A DNA stretch of 64,000 nucleotides from Diadema setosum (GCF_964275005.1 NC_092701.1:36161520-36225519), one strand, 5' to 3'; numbered from the stretch's first letter, positions 1 to 13,500 are shown. Made by a program: numbers and translations. The notes: generated from the sequence alone by a model not told the origin.

Positions 1-1114
1 TCATGGTGTTTCTGCACACTGCTCATTTGGTGTCCACAGGACTCTACAACTTCACTGCACACACATGAATGGGTTAATGTGAGAGTGATTAGGATGGGTG
101 GATCTACTAAGATTTCAAAAATTGTAACACTGAATCTTTGTCACTAGTATTAGTTGGGAGTATATGGACTGAAAATCTATGGCCAGACATGTCAAAAGTC
201 TGATAGATGATGATATATTTGTTTACTAAGCTGTCACACTTTAAATTGATTTCAATGTATTCAGAATACACTGTTCATTCCTTGAAATCATTTTGTATTT
301 TGAGCACATTATTTTAAGTGAATGAAAGTGAGTGAAGACATGCTCCTGTATTCAGTAACTACGCTCAGTGATGAAAATGGCAATGTACGTGCATTTTTTT
401 ATTGGTCTTCCCCCCCCCCCCCCCCCCCAACTGTGTGATGAGCAGTATGTCTTATTCCTGTTGGGGTCCTTCCTGTTTTGTACATATACATTGTATTTAA
501 CTGTGATGGCTGTACATGAGGCACATAAGAGGCAATTAATGTTGATAATCAGGGAAACCCTGATATGACGAGGTCGGCCGATTTTGCGTCCTTATAGCGG
601 TACCTTGTTATATCCGGTAACTTGTTATAGCTTATCTGGTACCTTGGTATACTGGTACCTCGTTCTAAACGTACTGAAATAGAGACCAGCTCAATACAGC
701 ACCGATAATGGAAAATCGGAACTGTCGAATCCGCCTTGTTAAAGGCGGTAGGCATAATCTTGTAAGCGAGCTCATTATAACGGAGTTGCCTGTATACGAG
801 CCAGTGAAGCTCTTTCCAGTTAGTGTTCATGATTAATGGGACGTCATTCTTTGCAGAGCCATTAGTTGCAATGACTGCTACTCACTTTACCTCTTTCTCT
901 TTACTTCTTTCTCACTCGTAATCAGTGCTCAAGGGCTACCTGTATCAACTTTAAAAGAACTTAAACTTTCCCATTAAACTTTTGCATGTCCCACATTGAT
1001 GTGATATTTATAAGAAACTGTTACATTAATAAAAAGCAGTCTCCAGAGAATGGCCTGATGTGTCTTTTCTTTCATTGTGCCTCCTGAGTATTTTTTTTTT
1101 CTTTCTTGTTTTCA
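1..1114. other. gene-free stretch with a degenerate palindromic repeat
   Basis: No coding region is seen. A C-run lies at 411-428. At about 553-815 there are repeated GGTACCT(T/C)G and TTATA units, with TTATAACGGAGTTGCC near the end; a related stretch is at 57240-57315, so this is a dispersed repeat. Confidence 0.4.
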
Positions 1115-1343
1115 CAGTGTTATCCAGGATAGGATGGGGGAATGCTGTAGTGTCCCATACAGTATGATATTGATATCCTTGCTATTTGATGCTGAGTTAG
1201 GCCATATATGTATATATATTTATAAGAAACTATTTCAGAGTGAAAAAAAAAGAAACTTTTTTTTCAGAGTGTTATCCAGGATAGGATGGGGGAATGCTGT
1301 AGCGTCTTAACTGTATGATATTGATATCCTTGCTATTTGACGC
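1115..1343. repeat. tandem duplication of about 78 bp
   Basis: The copies are 1115-1192 and 1265-1343. Both start with GTGTTATCCAGGATAGGATG and contain TATGATATTGATATCCTTGC, with few differences. No coding content. Confidence 0.8.
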
Positions 1344-1810
1344 ATGCAAGCACACTTTACTTTCTCACTTTACACCGCGTCGCTTTGTGTGTGCTAGATG
1401 ATGGTCCTCGATGCTTGTCAGTTTTCTTCAAAAGCTGCTCTCAATAATACTTTGTTGTTGACATGTCAAGCTGCATATACATCATTTTTTATCATCTCTA
1501 GTTGGGGCTGCGGGTGCTTTGCGTGTCACGCTCCTGTTGGTGTTCTTCGGGGTTGTTGTGGTTGCAGGTGGTTGCTGGGCATGGGTGTTGATGTTGGTGA
1601 TGGTTGTGGACCCAGGTGCAAGCGCGCTTACACTGCGGTTTTGCTGCCATCGGTGTTGGTGGTGGTTGTGTGCGTGTGTTGTTGTGGCTGTGTGTCCGCG
1701 ATCTTGTGCGGCGCGTCCGCTCATGGCGACCACCAGGGAAAATTCCGCCCGACCATCCGGGGGTTGCATCTCTTTTATTGACTTCTGGGCGTTCTGCATG
1801 AATGATCCGC

Positions 1811-1993
1811 GAGTAGCCTAGTCTTTTCTTGCCAGTCGCTTTCTCTAAAATCTGGAGAGGGCGGTGAAGGGGGGAAGTGAAGTGAAGTTTATTAACTCAA
1901 CGACCCTCATGGGGTACTAAGTATATGGGAGTCTAACAGCCCCGAGTAGCCTAGTCTTTTCTTCCCAGCTGCTTTCTCTAAAAATAGACAGGG
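1811..1993. repeat. direct repeat pair of about 50 bp
   Basis: The copies at 1811-1861 and 1944-1993 share GAGTAGCCTAGTCTTTTCTT and GCTTTCTCTAAAA. They flank a short spacer. The GC-rich block just before (1500-1760) has no recognisable product. Confidence 0.6.
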
Positions 1994-3616
1994 CAGTGTC
2001 CAAGAGCACAATAACATTGTATAGGGTGATGTGAAGAAAACTGGCATGTGAGGACCAGACCCTTGTTGTCCGGATCAAGTGACCACAATGTAGCCACAAA
2101 ATAAAGGATTATCCTCCGCGAAACCGCAATCCCAGAGTTCCAGTGATTCTGTACACAACATGTTGTGAATAGTGATGACAGTTTCAATACACCTGTTGGT
2201 TAAACCTTATCCGTCGCTGAAAAGAAACTTTGACACCAATTCGTATTCTTCCGGTATGATCGAGGATTGAAGTTCAAAAGACCGGAGTTGACAATGGATG
2301 ATGAAAGCCGCGGATGTTTTCTATAGAGCGTACGTATTGCGTAAGAGTGCCGCGGTTTAGTGTCGGGGCTTTCTGCCAGTACAGTGTATCTGTTCACGCA
2401 AAAAAGAAAATACAAAAGTCACGCCCTATCATTCCACAAAGCACACACAAAGCACACACAAAGCAAGGCTAAAAAAAAACAAACAACAAAACAAACAAAA
2501 ACAAAACAAAACAAACAACAAAACAAATTTCGCCTCTCTTTAAATTCAGTACAGTACTTGCATTTTTTAGATCCAATGCATACCTCACACAAACACTGCT
2601 GGTTGACAAGATGAACTCACTGTTATCTGTTCATGCCTGAATAGGACACTATTTTCTTTTTCTCACAGTACTGGCCATTCTCACACGAACGCTCTGACAC
2701 ATTTTTGCTCAAAAAATCACATTACTAGAAGAAGCAAAATAATGGTTAAATGTAACTTACTTCCATTTATTCAAGCATTAGCAAAAAGATATGTAGATAC
2801 CAGCACAGTATTGATAAGGGTTAGTTTTTTTTTTTTGTGTGTGTGTTTTTTAAGTGGTTTGGGCATTAACTGTAGCACACTGTAGGTATGTTTTATCATC
2901 ACAGTTTAACGAGAATGTGTAATATGAACATAGGGTATTGGGAGATAGGGTCTACATAAGTTACTCAACTGAAATATATATAAAACTATATACGAATTAT
3001 TGCTCTTCACCTTAGGTCTAATTTCCTGAATCACTCCAGAGTGTAATGTTTCACGACTAATAAAAAGACATAGAAAATATCAGATTAAATGATTTAGATT
3101 CTCTTAAAATCATCAAGGATTCAAGAGCTGAATCTTCCAAATTCGGATTCACCTGGGAATAGGATAAAACCTTGGAGTAGATCCATGGGAAAACTTTTTT
3201 CCCCCGGTTTTCGTCATTATGGTATAATGAAATGCACATAAACTTGACAAACTGCCCTGCATTGAGGTGAATATCTCAACGGAAGAATTTCGTAAATTTG
3301 AATGCACATATAGGAATTTCAGATTTTGGTGGGATTTGGCAGTAATTTTGGCGTCCATCTTGTACTAGATGTCAAATTCTTCCAGGTTACAAACGTTGCA
3401 TCACTCAGATTTGGATTCAGCAGTCTCGAAATTTACACCATCATTTTTTTTTTAATTTTCAGTATTCATAAGGAAATATAGGAATGTCAGACTTTGGCAG
3501 GTATATCTTGTATATTTCAAAATCCTCAAGAAAGCAAGGGCTGCATCATCAAGATTCTAATTCTGCGCCCTCAAAATAGGGTATAACTAATCCAAAATCA
3601 ATTGATAAATGAATGG
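1994..3616. other. no gene seen
   Basis: AT-rich sequence with an A-rich (AAAC) tract near 2470-2525 and T-runs. The stretch near 3244-3300 resembles part of the arm of the 6455-6616 hairpin (GACAAACTGCCCTGCATTGA), so it is probably a decayed relative. Confidence 0.4.
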
Positions 3617-3620
3617 ATGA

Positions 3621-3649
3621 ATAAACAAACAAACAAACAAACAAACAAA

Positions 3650-3724
<75 letters not shown>

Positions 3725-3726
3725 AT
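3621..3726. repeat. (AAAC)n/(AAAT)n microsatellite
   Basis: Pure AAAC units change into a long run of AAAT. Open frames across it are artefacts of the repeat. Confidence 0.95.
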
Positions 3727-4350
3727 GGAAAGACGCTGCAACACGGTTAGGCTCCAAATCTGACTTTGACACCCAGGCCATATCCGTCTTGTACGTCACT
3801 TCTGTGAATATTTCTTTAACTTTATTTTGCAAGCATATTTTATGTCGATTTTTATCTGCAAATCAAAGCAGGTAATGTTGATTTAACATTTTCCAAATAT
3901 GTCACCGTAAGTATGTGCACAAGATCGTTCAATTTTTATTCTAAAATGCAAATAATGTTCCCTCCTATAGTAGGCGATACCTCTTTCACACCCCCATCTC
4001 CACAAACACTATACACGGTGAAGACGTGCGCGCGTAGCAACGGTGACAGACTCAACGATTTACATCCACGTTATCACTATATTTATTTTTCTTACTTTTT
4101 TGACTGAACATTACTTTATCACATTTTCCATCAAACAGTGTGCACTATAAAGACTGTTGAATTTCACTTTTAAAAATACAAAAGCTCCTTCGTGTGGTAC
4201 GGGATACCGCGTCCCACAATTTCCTCACATTTGTCAAATATACCATCAAGTGTTCACCAGATCGTTGAATTGTAATTCTGACAAGACAATAACATTATCA
4301 AGTATTGCATGCAGAAAGTTCAGAAATAAAGCCCTTCCGTTATAAGAAAA

Positions 4351-4352
<2 letters not shown>

Positions 4353-4404
<52 letters not shown>
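4353..4404. repeat. (CA)n microsatellite
   Basis: About 26 CA units without interruption. Confidence 0.95.
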
Positions 4405-4406
<2 letters not shown>

Positions 4407-4983
4407 GTTGCATCATAACAACCTAGAATGAATACAACAGATCAGGACGAGTCTGTCAGCACTCCCACCGTAGGCACTGTCACCAATTAAGCCAGCCTTC
4501 TTCAGCCTTGATCAATACTTGTGTAATTCATCAAACAATGTTTTTTTTATAACTATCCCAGCAAGAAGGTTCGAGAGATGGAGTTACAACTGACTATAAT
4601 CATTCAATCAGCTGTCAGTTTTCTAAGGATGGACAAAAGAATTACACAGGTGCATTTGTGCCTTTGATGTTCGATGCTTGAAGCCGCCATCTTTCTGAGC
4701 AATCTGAATATTCATTTTTAACGCTAACATATATCGGGTATATGCTGCTCGTTTATATATCAAATGCAATGAAATTTCACCTAATGATAAAGCATATAAA
4801 ACAAAAGTCAATTCCGTTCGAAAATATGTGCAAAAGTGTAAATCTTAGCGGTATTTTGTGAAAGTGTTTGAAATTTTACCCTCATGGAAAGCCGGTTCTA
4901 TCACTTTTCTCCTTATAGTATAAATCCGCCAAATGAAACTAATATGGTAATAACCATCATCTTCAAGTATAGTTCTTTAGAAA

Positions 4984-5776
4984 TTAAAGGCCCGGTCCCA
5001 CTGGCCGACGGACACAAAGCGTATGCAGAAAGGACACAGCGGACGAGCAAAATTTCGAGGATGGCTTCATCCGCTTTCATCCGCTCCAAAAATTGACAAA
5101 ATTGGCGAAAATTGGCGGTAACAGAACGGAAATAGAACGGACGTGGGTAGTATGTAGCGAGGATGTTAAACGTATGTTCATCGGAAGCCTAGCGGATGAA
5201 AGCGGATGGAAGGGGGTGACAGCTCCGAAGGGGTTACCGGAGATAATTGCGAAACGGACGCATAGCAGAAAAAGCGGATGCAGAGTGGATGCAGAGTGGA
5301 TGCAGAGCGGATGCAGGGGGGATGCTTTCGAAATGCTTTATATACGAGATGCATACGCTTACATCCTTTCTATTAACGTGCTATTGACGATGTAAAGACG
5401 TTCCACGTACCATATCTTTCCTCCCTCTTTCCGTTTTTAGCTGCAGCGGATGTGAGTTGCGAGGATGCCCAGAGGATGCAGAGAGGATGCAGCGGACGTT
5501 TAAGGGATGCCGCACGGACATACAACGTTTGTTGCTCGTATGTCGCGGATTTACATCGTACACAGCGGAAAGTTCATCCGTTCTAAAAGTTTTAAGCAGC
5601 TTAAAACTTTTTGCGCGGATGAAATCACAGTGGACGGATGCTCGATGGATAGAGCGGATGAAACACGTATGCGATGGGTACACAGCGGATTCGTAGCGTT
5701 TTCCAACGGATGGCAAGATTTTTTGTACGCTTTACATCCTCTTTGCATCCGTAAGTGCAGTGGGACCGGGCCTTAA
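4984..5776. mobile_element. non-autonomous DNA transposon with TTAA target duplications
   Basis: The element 4988-5772 starts AGGCCCGGTCCCACTG and ends CAGTGGGACCGGGCC, a perfect 15-bp inverted end pair apart from one extra base on the left. TTAA lies directly outside both ends (4984-4987 and 5773-5776). TTAA targets are used by piggyBac and Kolobok elements. The inside is rich in GCGGATG and GATGCAGAG units in both orientations, and has no transposase. Confidence 0.8.
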
Positions 5777-6454
5777 CATGTCAGATTAGCGTACAGACAC
5801 GTACAGTCGAGTAATTTTGATATCTATTTCAGCAATATTTGAGCAACTTCTATTCGCGCACCCACCCCTGTGCCTTTACCATTGTCTACCGCCCATCGTT
5901 TGTAAGTAGGGAAAGCGAAAAGTAATTACCATCACAAAGACATATCTTCCTTTGAAAGTGGCTGGTGACTATGCAATGAGACACGAGTCAATATTTGTCT
6001 TCGCATCTGAGCGGCAGATCAGCAGTTTGACACATACTTCAAATATTTTTGAGTGGTGGCTTCGAGCATGGGATCAAAGCGAATAAGACTGTTGTGACTC
6101 CATTTCTCGAACCTCCTTGATCCCAGTCAAACCTGTCTTAAGTAACCATCCAACAGTGGCAGAAAGTGACCTTCATAGACAGGTGGCGGCTATAGACTGG
6201 TTGATGGTCATTTTGTTTCTGCAGTACATGTATGTAGGACATGTAAACGTGCATTGAGGTACACTATGGATGTACATGTGTCTATGTAGGATATGTACGG
6301 ATTAATATCAACAGTTGCATTTAACAAATCAGGTGATTGTGAAATCATGCATTTCTGTTGTTAATGCGTTGTTTTATTTTTTTTTAATCTTTTGTTTTCT
6401 AACTGGCCATGAAATGCCGCTATCCGCAATTAAATAGCGGTCACAAGAAATAAC
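5777..6454. other. no gene seen
   Basis: Unique-looking AT-rich sequence without coding signals. Confidence 0.4.
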
Positions 6455-6616
6455 TTGCAACTGATTGACAAATTGCCCTACATCGACGTAAATAAGCACT
6501 GAATTGATCAGTGTTTTAGTAGTAGCCATGATAAAAAAATCATGGCTACTACTAAAACACTGATCAATTCAGTGCTTATTTACGTCGATGTAGGGCAATT
6601 TGTCAATCAGTTGCAA
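6455..6616. repeat. perfect hairpin, 78-bp arms and 6-base loop
   Basis: Arms 6455-6532 and 6539-6616 are exact reverse complements around AAAAAA. Part of the arm (CATCGACG..AAGCACTGA..TGATCAGTGTTTTAGTAGT) recurs at 23451-23505, so the arm derives from a dispersed repeat. A perfect palindrome this size is expected to be young. Confidence 0.95.
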
Positions 6617-8138
6617 TGAAAAAAACATCTCGACGGAAGAAAATGATGAATTTGAAGAAATAACTTGTATGGCTACTGACCGTGTTCGACAGGAAGCCGC
6701 CATTGACATTACATAGAGTCGTTAAACGATAGTTTCGGGGGGGGGGGGGTTAAGTGACTGCATGCCTAAAGCAGGTTGCCTCTACAGACAGGTGGCCGCT
6801 AAGACGGGTTTGGTGCCTGTGTATCTCACACACACATCTTGTGTGTGTGTGTGTGTGTTTTTTTTTTGTGTGTGTGTGTGTGTATGTATAGGTGGGAAGA
6901 GAACCACCTCCCTGGTGTGGTAAAGGTGTTTGTGCGTGTATCTTGATTGTTGAAAATTATTATTATTTTTTTTTTATAGTTGTGCACTTACATAATGAAA
7001 TCTTGAAGCACAGATGTAAAAACAAAACAAAACAAAACTACTCTTGTGCAGAGTGAAGGAGAAGTATGATAAATCAGATTTATATTTGGCACGTCTCAGA
7101 TACAATAATAGCGAGCATTAGGTCTGCGACGCGAACGCTAAGACAATGCCGACCCCCGGCTTGGGCAATAGAATAAGGAAACATGGAAGCAACAAAAACC
7201 ACCATTTATTCAGCCCCCATACTCTCTATGAACTGCGCAGAACACCATTTTTAATCTTTTTATACTTCGCGAATGTGCAGAACACCATTTTTTTTTTGCG
7301 TATATAGCGTCGTCGTGGCGTTCGCGTGGCAGACTTGTAGCTCGCTAGTGTCGTGTTTTGAACTGAAGTACTGAAACCTTGAAGCACCAGTTAAAAAAAA
7401 AAAAAAAAAACCGAATCAAAACAAAACCACTCTTGTGCACAGAGTGGACGCGAATATGATGAATCAGATATTTTGGTGTTTTTTCCCCCATCTGAGAAGA
7501 TGGTTTGTCTTGCATGTCGTCCAGTTGGATGTAAAGCGGGACCACTTCACCGAGTTAAGCACCCTGTTCTTTGGGGTGAATAAATAAAGCGGGATCTTTT
7601 ACGTGCTTGAGTTAAGACTCTCTCAAACACGGAACCTCTATTTTATGTCCTATCCGAGGGACATAGTATTTACCTCTTACTAGAAGGGACGGTATTTTAG
7701 GCAAATCCCAGATACATGCTTCCTGCGGTTGTGCAGTGGATTCAAGACTCGGGTAATTTGCAATATTTGACATAATATGCAGATCACAGAATCATGCAAA
7801 TGAACTCACCCTATTCTGTTGTGCAATATCCATGAGAAAAGTCTCACTCATATCAACCATCAGGAGCCAGATCCATGGAAGTGTCTTAGAAATTCGTACC
7901 CTTTAAAATGATATGATTATTATATGGCAAGCACTTTTTGGCAAACTTACACTAAAATATAATCTGGAATCCTGTGTTGATAGAAAGACGAATGATCAGC
8001 TCTGGTTCAACTGAGCTGTGATGTGTTAACCTTCTGCATGCCACATTATATCACCTGCTCATAGGTTTGGGTGTAAAATTTGTGCGCATTGGACTCTTTG
8101 GCACAAAAAAAAAAAGTTATAGGGAAATTAATCCTAAA
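6617..8138. other. no gene; simple repeats
   Basis: A G-run lies at 6738-6748 and CA/TG tracts facing each other at about 6829-6883. Two imperfect copies of a segment with CTCTTGTGCA and AGTATGAT occur near 7030-7080 and 7420-7475. No coding region. Confidence 0.4.
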
Positions 8139-9121
8139 TATACACTCAGCAGAAAATAAGAAAATAAACACTTTTTCGAGTTCATCTTCCTCATAGACTA
8201 TTTGGCTAATAATGGTGTTTTATATATCATATTAAAGGTACTTTGATTGGCTGTAAACCCAGTAGGTCAATAAAAAGAGAAACTTTACGCATGAGTAAAC
8301 AAATCCGTTTTTCCCTTCCAAGACACAAAAGCAAGAATTGCAAATATGGACAAGTTGTTATTCAAGCATGTATGCTGTTCCATATAACAATGAGAACAAA
8401 AGACAAATTCAACACAACAAAAATACAAATCAATTTGCAAAACTCAATCTATGATCTCTATAATGTCTCTGTAACCCTCCAAAGATAAAGAAAGACAAAA
8501 AGTGATGGAAGAAATTGAAGAATCTTCTGTCAAATCCAAAGTCAAAAAAAAGTTATGGTAACAAAGAATGTTAAATTTGAAGCGTTATTCCAAATTAAGA
8601 AAATTTGAAATGATATTTGATTCCTAAATTTGTTTCATGCATTCTTAAATTCCTTAAGTGAAAGGTGAAATGAAGAAATTCCGTCGATTTTATCACCTTT
8701 GCGGCTTACTCCCTATATCATTTAAAGTTTGAATTGATAGAAAATTCTTATGTTCCACTTTTTGTTTCCCCACTATGCTTTTGTTTTAGAATAAAGAGAA
8801 ACGAGTGAATGGAAACTTATTTCTGCTGTTTCATGCATGTCTCTCATTGCGTGAAATTGGTATTTTGTTATTTTTCCTATATCTTGAAGGGCATTTGCAA
8901 ATGAATTTCAATATGTCAATTTTTGCAATTTTTACTTTTCTGCCTTGGAGGACAAAAATGAATGTGTTCACTCATGCGTGATGTTTCCCTTTGTATAGAC
9001 TTACCAGGTTGATAGCTAATTAAATAATCTTTAATATGGTATTAACACAATGATTTTCATCAAAATTTTCTATAAAAATATTAATTGGAAAAAGTGTTTA
9101 CTTTCGTTTTTGCTGAGTATA
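8139..9121. mobile_element. Tc1/mariner-like non-autonomous element with long inverted ends
   Basis: The element 8141-9119 is flanked by TA (8139-8140, 9120-9121). The left end TACACTCAGCA and right end TGCTGAGTA match, followed inward by AAACACTTTTTC and its complement. Similarity between the two ends continues inward for roughly 180 bases, including ACGCATGAGT. There is no transposase frame. Confidence 0.75.
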
Positions 9122-9126
9122 AATGT

Positions 9127-9645
9127 CATGTGGCGATTGAGTGCATGCAGCAATATTAGTAGAACACATCAGTGAAAGTTTGAGGAAAATTGGACAATCC
9201 GTTCAAAAGTCATGAATTTTCTAAATTTGATGACGAGACAGGGGCTGGATCAGAAGACTACTACAGATATATTATAATTATAAAGAAAATGTAAAGAAAA
9301 TTCCACAAAATATAATTTCATATGAAAAGTGCGCATTCCCTGGACTTGTTACTGAGATTATGTTAAGGGCAATATTAACCTCCTGCAGCTTTCTGCAAGA
9401 GGTAAGTGTAGAGATCTTTTACTATGCTACAAAAGTGAAAAAAAAAATTGAATTTTCTTTATATTTGTTATTTTATGGCAGTGCATGTGTAAAGTTATGG
9501 ATCCGTAGTAGTCTTATGATACAACGGTCTCATCACCAAAATGATAAAAATTCATAAGTATTACTTGAACAAATTGTCCGGTTTTCCTCAAACTTTCACT
9601 GGTGTATTCTACTAATATTGATTTATTCACTCAATCAACATGTGT
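9127..9645. repeat. inverted-repeat element
   Basis: Arms at about 9127-9215 and 9551-9645 share GTGAAAGTTTGAGGAAAA and CAATATTAGTAGAA in opposite orientation. A single arm of the same family is at about 63787-63860. The right arm provides the AATAAA used as the probable gene 1 poly(A) signal. Confidence 0.7.
9622..9627 (-). terminator. probable polyadenylation signal of gene 1
   Basis: AATAAA on the minus strand lies about 55 bases after the stop codon. It sits inside one arm of the inverted repeat at 9551-9645, so the gene may use a signal supplied by a transposable element. Confidence 0.5.
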
Positions 9646-9682
9646 TTTTTGGGTTTCATTCTCCTTGAATAACGAATAAGGC

Positions 9683-10506
9683 TTATTGTGATTTGCATAT
9701 CAAGGTGAGCAGCTGGTCACTAAGATTCTTCACGTGCGATCCCCCAGGATGAACGTTGTCCGGTATAAGTTGGGCGCTGGACATGTCCCAAGCGTCAATG
9801 AAAGCAACATTCGGCTTTCTCAACGCGTGCTGTCTTAATATCTGGTCTAGATCTCTCGCGAGCCAATCTGAATGGTAAATGAGTTGATTGACATTAACAT
9901 GCTCTCGCGTGTTGGCGCTCTTCAGAATTACGAAAGTGGACGGACTTCGTTCGAGCAGACGATCGATCGCCGACGTGATTGCGCGGACGCGGTGTTCATA
10001 GAACCACCTCGGTTGTTGAGTAAAATGCGCCCAGACTGAGATGACAACAACAGTTCGGTTGTCAGCCACAATGTCGTCCAATTCGTTAGCTATGTAGTGA
10101 ATATCCTTCACAATCGCCCAAGCATTCCTGCCGATAGGAAACCCGTGGAAGCGAAAGACCATGCTGGTGTTGAACTGCGCGTCTCGTGCCCGCGTGGGAC
10201 CGACATGCCAGACGGGCTCTGGTTTGTTGGAGGTCTTCTGCATGGTTGGGGCCAGCTTAGCCAGGTAGTACTCGAAGAGCTGTCGAATGGTCGAATCACC
10301 GAGGAAGTGTAGTGTCCTCCCTGCTAAACAAGCCCTCGTCTCAGTCACAGACAGACGATTTATCGTGCAGCGAGGGTTATTCCACAGGTCGTTCAGATAA
10401 TAGCCGGCTTCGAGTGCTGCGTCGGTGTAGCTGCTGATAGTACATGTCGGAAGCATAGCCTCTTTCGTTCCCGAAAGCTGGTCTGGTTCATGTGGAACAT
10501 CAATAT
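9683..10506 (-). CDS. NXPE-like: gene 1 exon 5: PC-esterase domain and stop
   Basis: It encodes residues 316-589. The acceptor is TTGTGCAG|AT. In order: AGYYLNDLW, the block-I nucleophile motif LGDSTIRQLFEYY (Ser387), FRFHGFPIGR, SVWAHFTQQ, KSANTREH, DWLARDLD, FIDAWDMSSAQ and the C-terminal DNVHPGG with the catalytic Asp565 and His568. It ends with ICKSQ and TAA. All recognised catalytic residues of the family are present. Confidence 0.93.
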
Positions 10507-13500
10507 CTGCACAACGGCAAAGAAAATGCGTTATAGTGCTGCTTTTGTTTCTTTTCTTCTTTTTTTGTTAAGCTACACTTGAAGACAGTGTGCAATTTAA
10601 CAAGCTGTAACACATACAAACTGTGATTTAAGTACTTTTAAACGTCATGAACGTACTTCGTAAGAAAAACAGTAAATGTTTGATCTATTTTGTTCGAATT
10701 ATGGCTGATGTGCGATAAGAATGGTATTCAACATGATAGATATGTTCATATAATCACTAAAATTCAATTGTATTTCACAGAGTTTGTCTAAAAAAAAAAA
10801 AACAGATGCTTTGGCAGAGCAAAATAACATGAATAAGGTAGACCTATCATAAAACGCTCAACTTTTGCTGAGCTTGTGATACTATAGTTTCTTTACGTGT
10901 TGTTCTGTTGTTTCTTGAAGACGGAGAAATGCTATTGAGTTTAACAATCAAATAGGTCTCAAAAAATTAAGTTTCTAAAGTTTCTTTTTTTTTTTTTTTT
11001 TTTTTTGTCGTTCCCAGAGCGAATATACATTTTGATTACTGGACAATGACCTCTTATGATATCGTGTCCATGCTTCTATTTATAATCAGATGTTATGTGT
11101 GCATTATATGAATGAGCTTTCAATGAAGCGCTTCAACCCCCTCAACTCGTCCAAATCAAATTATGTACAAAGAAACATAAAAAAGAAAACACTCATAATT
11201 CAATCATCAGTTCTATACATTCTTCCAGAAACGATACGATGATTAGAAGAAGAAAAGAAACCTCTTTGAACAACAAATTTTCTCATCGGCATGTGCTGGG
11301 TTTTGAGTTTCTTTACCTTTCACTTGAACAAGCTGTACATCTCCTGAAATGCGTTGCTTGGGGCTGCATGTGAAAAAGTGTGACCGTATGTTCATAGATT
11401 AATATTACTTGTAAACTTTCACTGACATATCATATGAAGAAAAAAAAAAAGAATCATGAATCAAACACCGAGCTTCGAGAAAGACCGGAAGACTATCTTT
11501 CCATGTTCTTCAGTTCTTTCTTTTTTTTTCTTCCATTCTTTCTTTATGAAAAGCATGAACGTTCAAGGAAATGGTCTGGGGTTTGAAACGTTTCTCAAAT
11601 TCCATGACCTGTTATCTAAAGAAGATTGGTGAAGTATTTTGGAAATGACACTCGTTAGATTTCATCTGAGGTTAACAACAGGTACAGCGGAGAAATATAA
11701 TACGACAGTACACACAGTAACTTGCTCGCCGTGCTTCAGTGTTGGTTGCTTGGTGTAATATAACGTTCAGAATATGTGTTTGTGTGCTGGTGTGTCTAAC
11801 ATCGCAATAACTTTATATCTCGGGGCACCAGTTGAAACATGAACATGTAATTTATCCATCTAATAAGCTATGTGTTATCTTTTCCTCCAAGTCTGTAGGT
11901 CTTTACAGTTATCAGGCTTTGGGCATTGCTTTATGCTGCGTGTCGAGAAAGAGAATATAATTATGTATAAATTATAAACATACATAATTATAATATACAT
12001 GAAAACTTAGGGGTAAGTTTTGTCAGCTGGTTGAAAATAGGATATCGGGGTAGCGATGTCAAAAGTAAATTTCAGAGATGGGCAAAATGGGGGAAATTCC
12101 CATCAGAAGCAATGACAGTCTTTGGATTAAGCATTATCAGTCTATGTGAAAATTTATCATTTCATTTTGAAATACAATTGTGGAATTTTAACTATATCGG
12201 GGGTTAGTGTATCGTGTGAATTCAGAGATCTTCTGTTCCCTGCAGCCATATCTATTGTTTTTATACATTAAGACTGATGATCACACTTTTTCCCTTTATT
12301 GTCACGCATTGGAACATTTTATATTGCAACCTTTGAGAAACTTTCAGTTTCAAAGTGGACTTCATTAAATCTTTCTTTTAAAGCGATCATGAAAGAATTC
12401 GAATTGATGAATGGGATGTTGGAAGAAGAGGAAGAATGTTGAGTTGGCAAAAGAATTTTAGTTGAATGGATAGAATACGTGCAATAGACCTCAAGTGCGT
12501 GACATCAATGAACAAAAGCAGTGATGGATAAAGGCCACACGCCTCTTATTGAAATATTTTACGCCTCATACACCGGTGTAGATCTTTAATCAATGGCTGT
12601 GCCTGACATTCAGAAAACCCACCCACGCAACGTAAGAATATAACAATGTAAGGAAACTGGATTCAAGTACTATAGTATTGAAGGGCATTTAAAAGAAACG
12701 CGTAATTGAATGACCTCTGAAGTTCCATCCACACGCACAATTGAGTTATGCTTGTCAGCTCTGTGATAGATTATTAACTGTAATGCCTACTTTCTCATAA
12801 CCATGTAAGCATACAGTTTAACTAAGTTATGGAATTGTTCACTTATGTAGAAGAATAGAGTCGACAGTGATTGCATCCGCCAAAAATGTATTCAAACTCG
12901 TCAACTTTGACGCAACAATCAAGTTACATGGCTGATATGTATTACTTTTGTCAATCATAAACATGATATATGCCTACATCGTGTTTGATGGAACTAGAGT
13001 ATGACTGATTGAAATTGAATTGAAACTGAATTGAGCATTGAAATGATTCACCGTTTGGATGTATACGGTATACTGTTTGTTTGATGAAACTTTAGTATAA
13101 TTGAATTGGAATTGAATCGAAAAATGAAACGATTCATCGTTTAAATGCATATGCCTACTGTTTTGTTTGATGAAACTAAAGTATGATTGAATTGAAATTG
13201 AATTAAAAATTGAAACACTTCACCGTTTGAATGTATGTGCCTACTGTTTGTTTGATGGAATTTAAGTATAATTGAATTGAAATTGAATTGAAAATTGGAA
13301 CAATTCACCGTTTGAATGCGTATGCCTTCTGTTTGTTCGATGGAACTTTTGAATTGAAATTGAATCGGAGATTGAAACGATTGATCGTTTGAATGATATG
13401 CCTACTGTTTGATGGAATCTAAGTATAATTGAATTGAAATTGAATCGGAAATTGAAACGATTGATCGTTTGAATGTATATGCTTACTGTTTGATGGCATT

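Noticed and set aside
1398-1821. GC-rich Val/Cys-rich frames and a minus-strand frame starting MQNAQKSIKEM
   Set aside because: Composition follows a GTTG-rich low-complexity stretch; no domain, splice support or paralog.
3587-3832. Minus-strand frame with YLFI repeats resembling a membrane protein
   Set aside because: It is the translation of an (AAAT)n microsatellite.
6455-6616. Hairpin as a microRNA precursor
   Set aside because: Arms are far longer and more perfect than an animal pre-miRNA and derive from a dispersed repeat.
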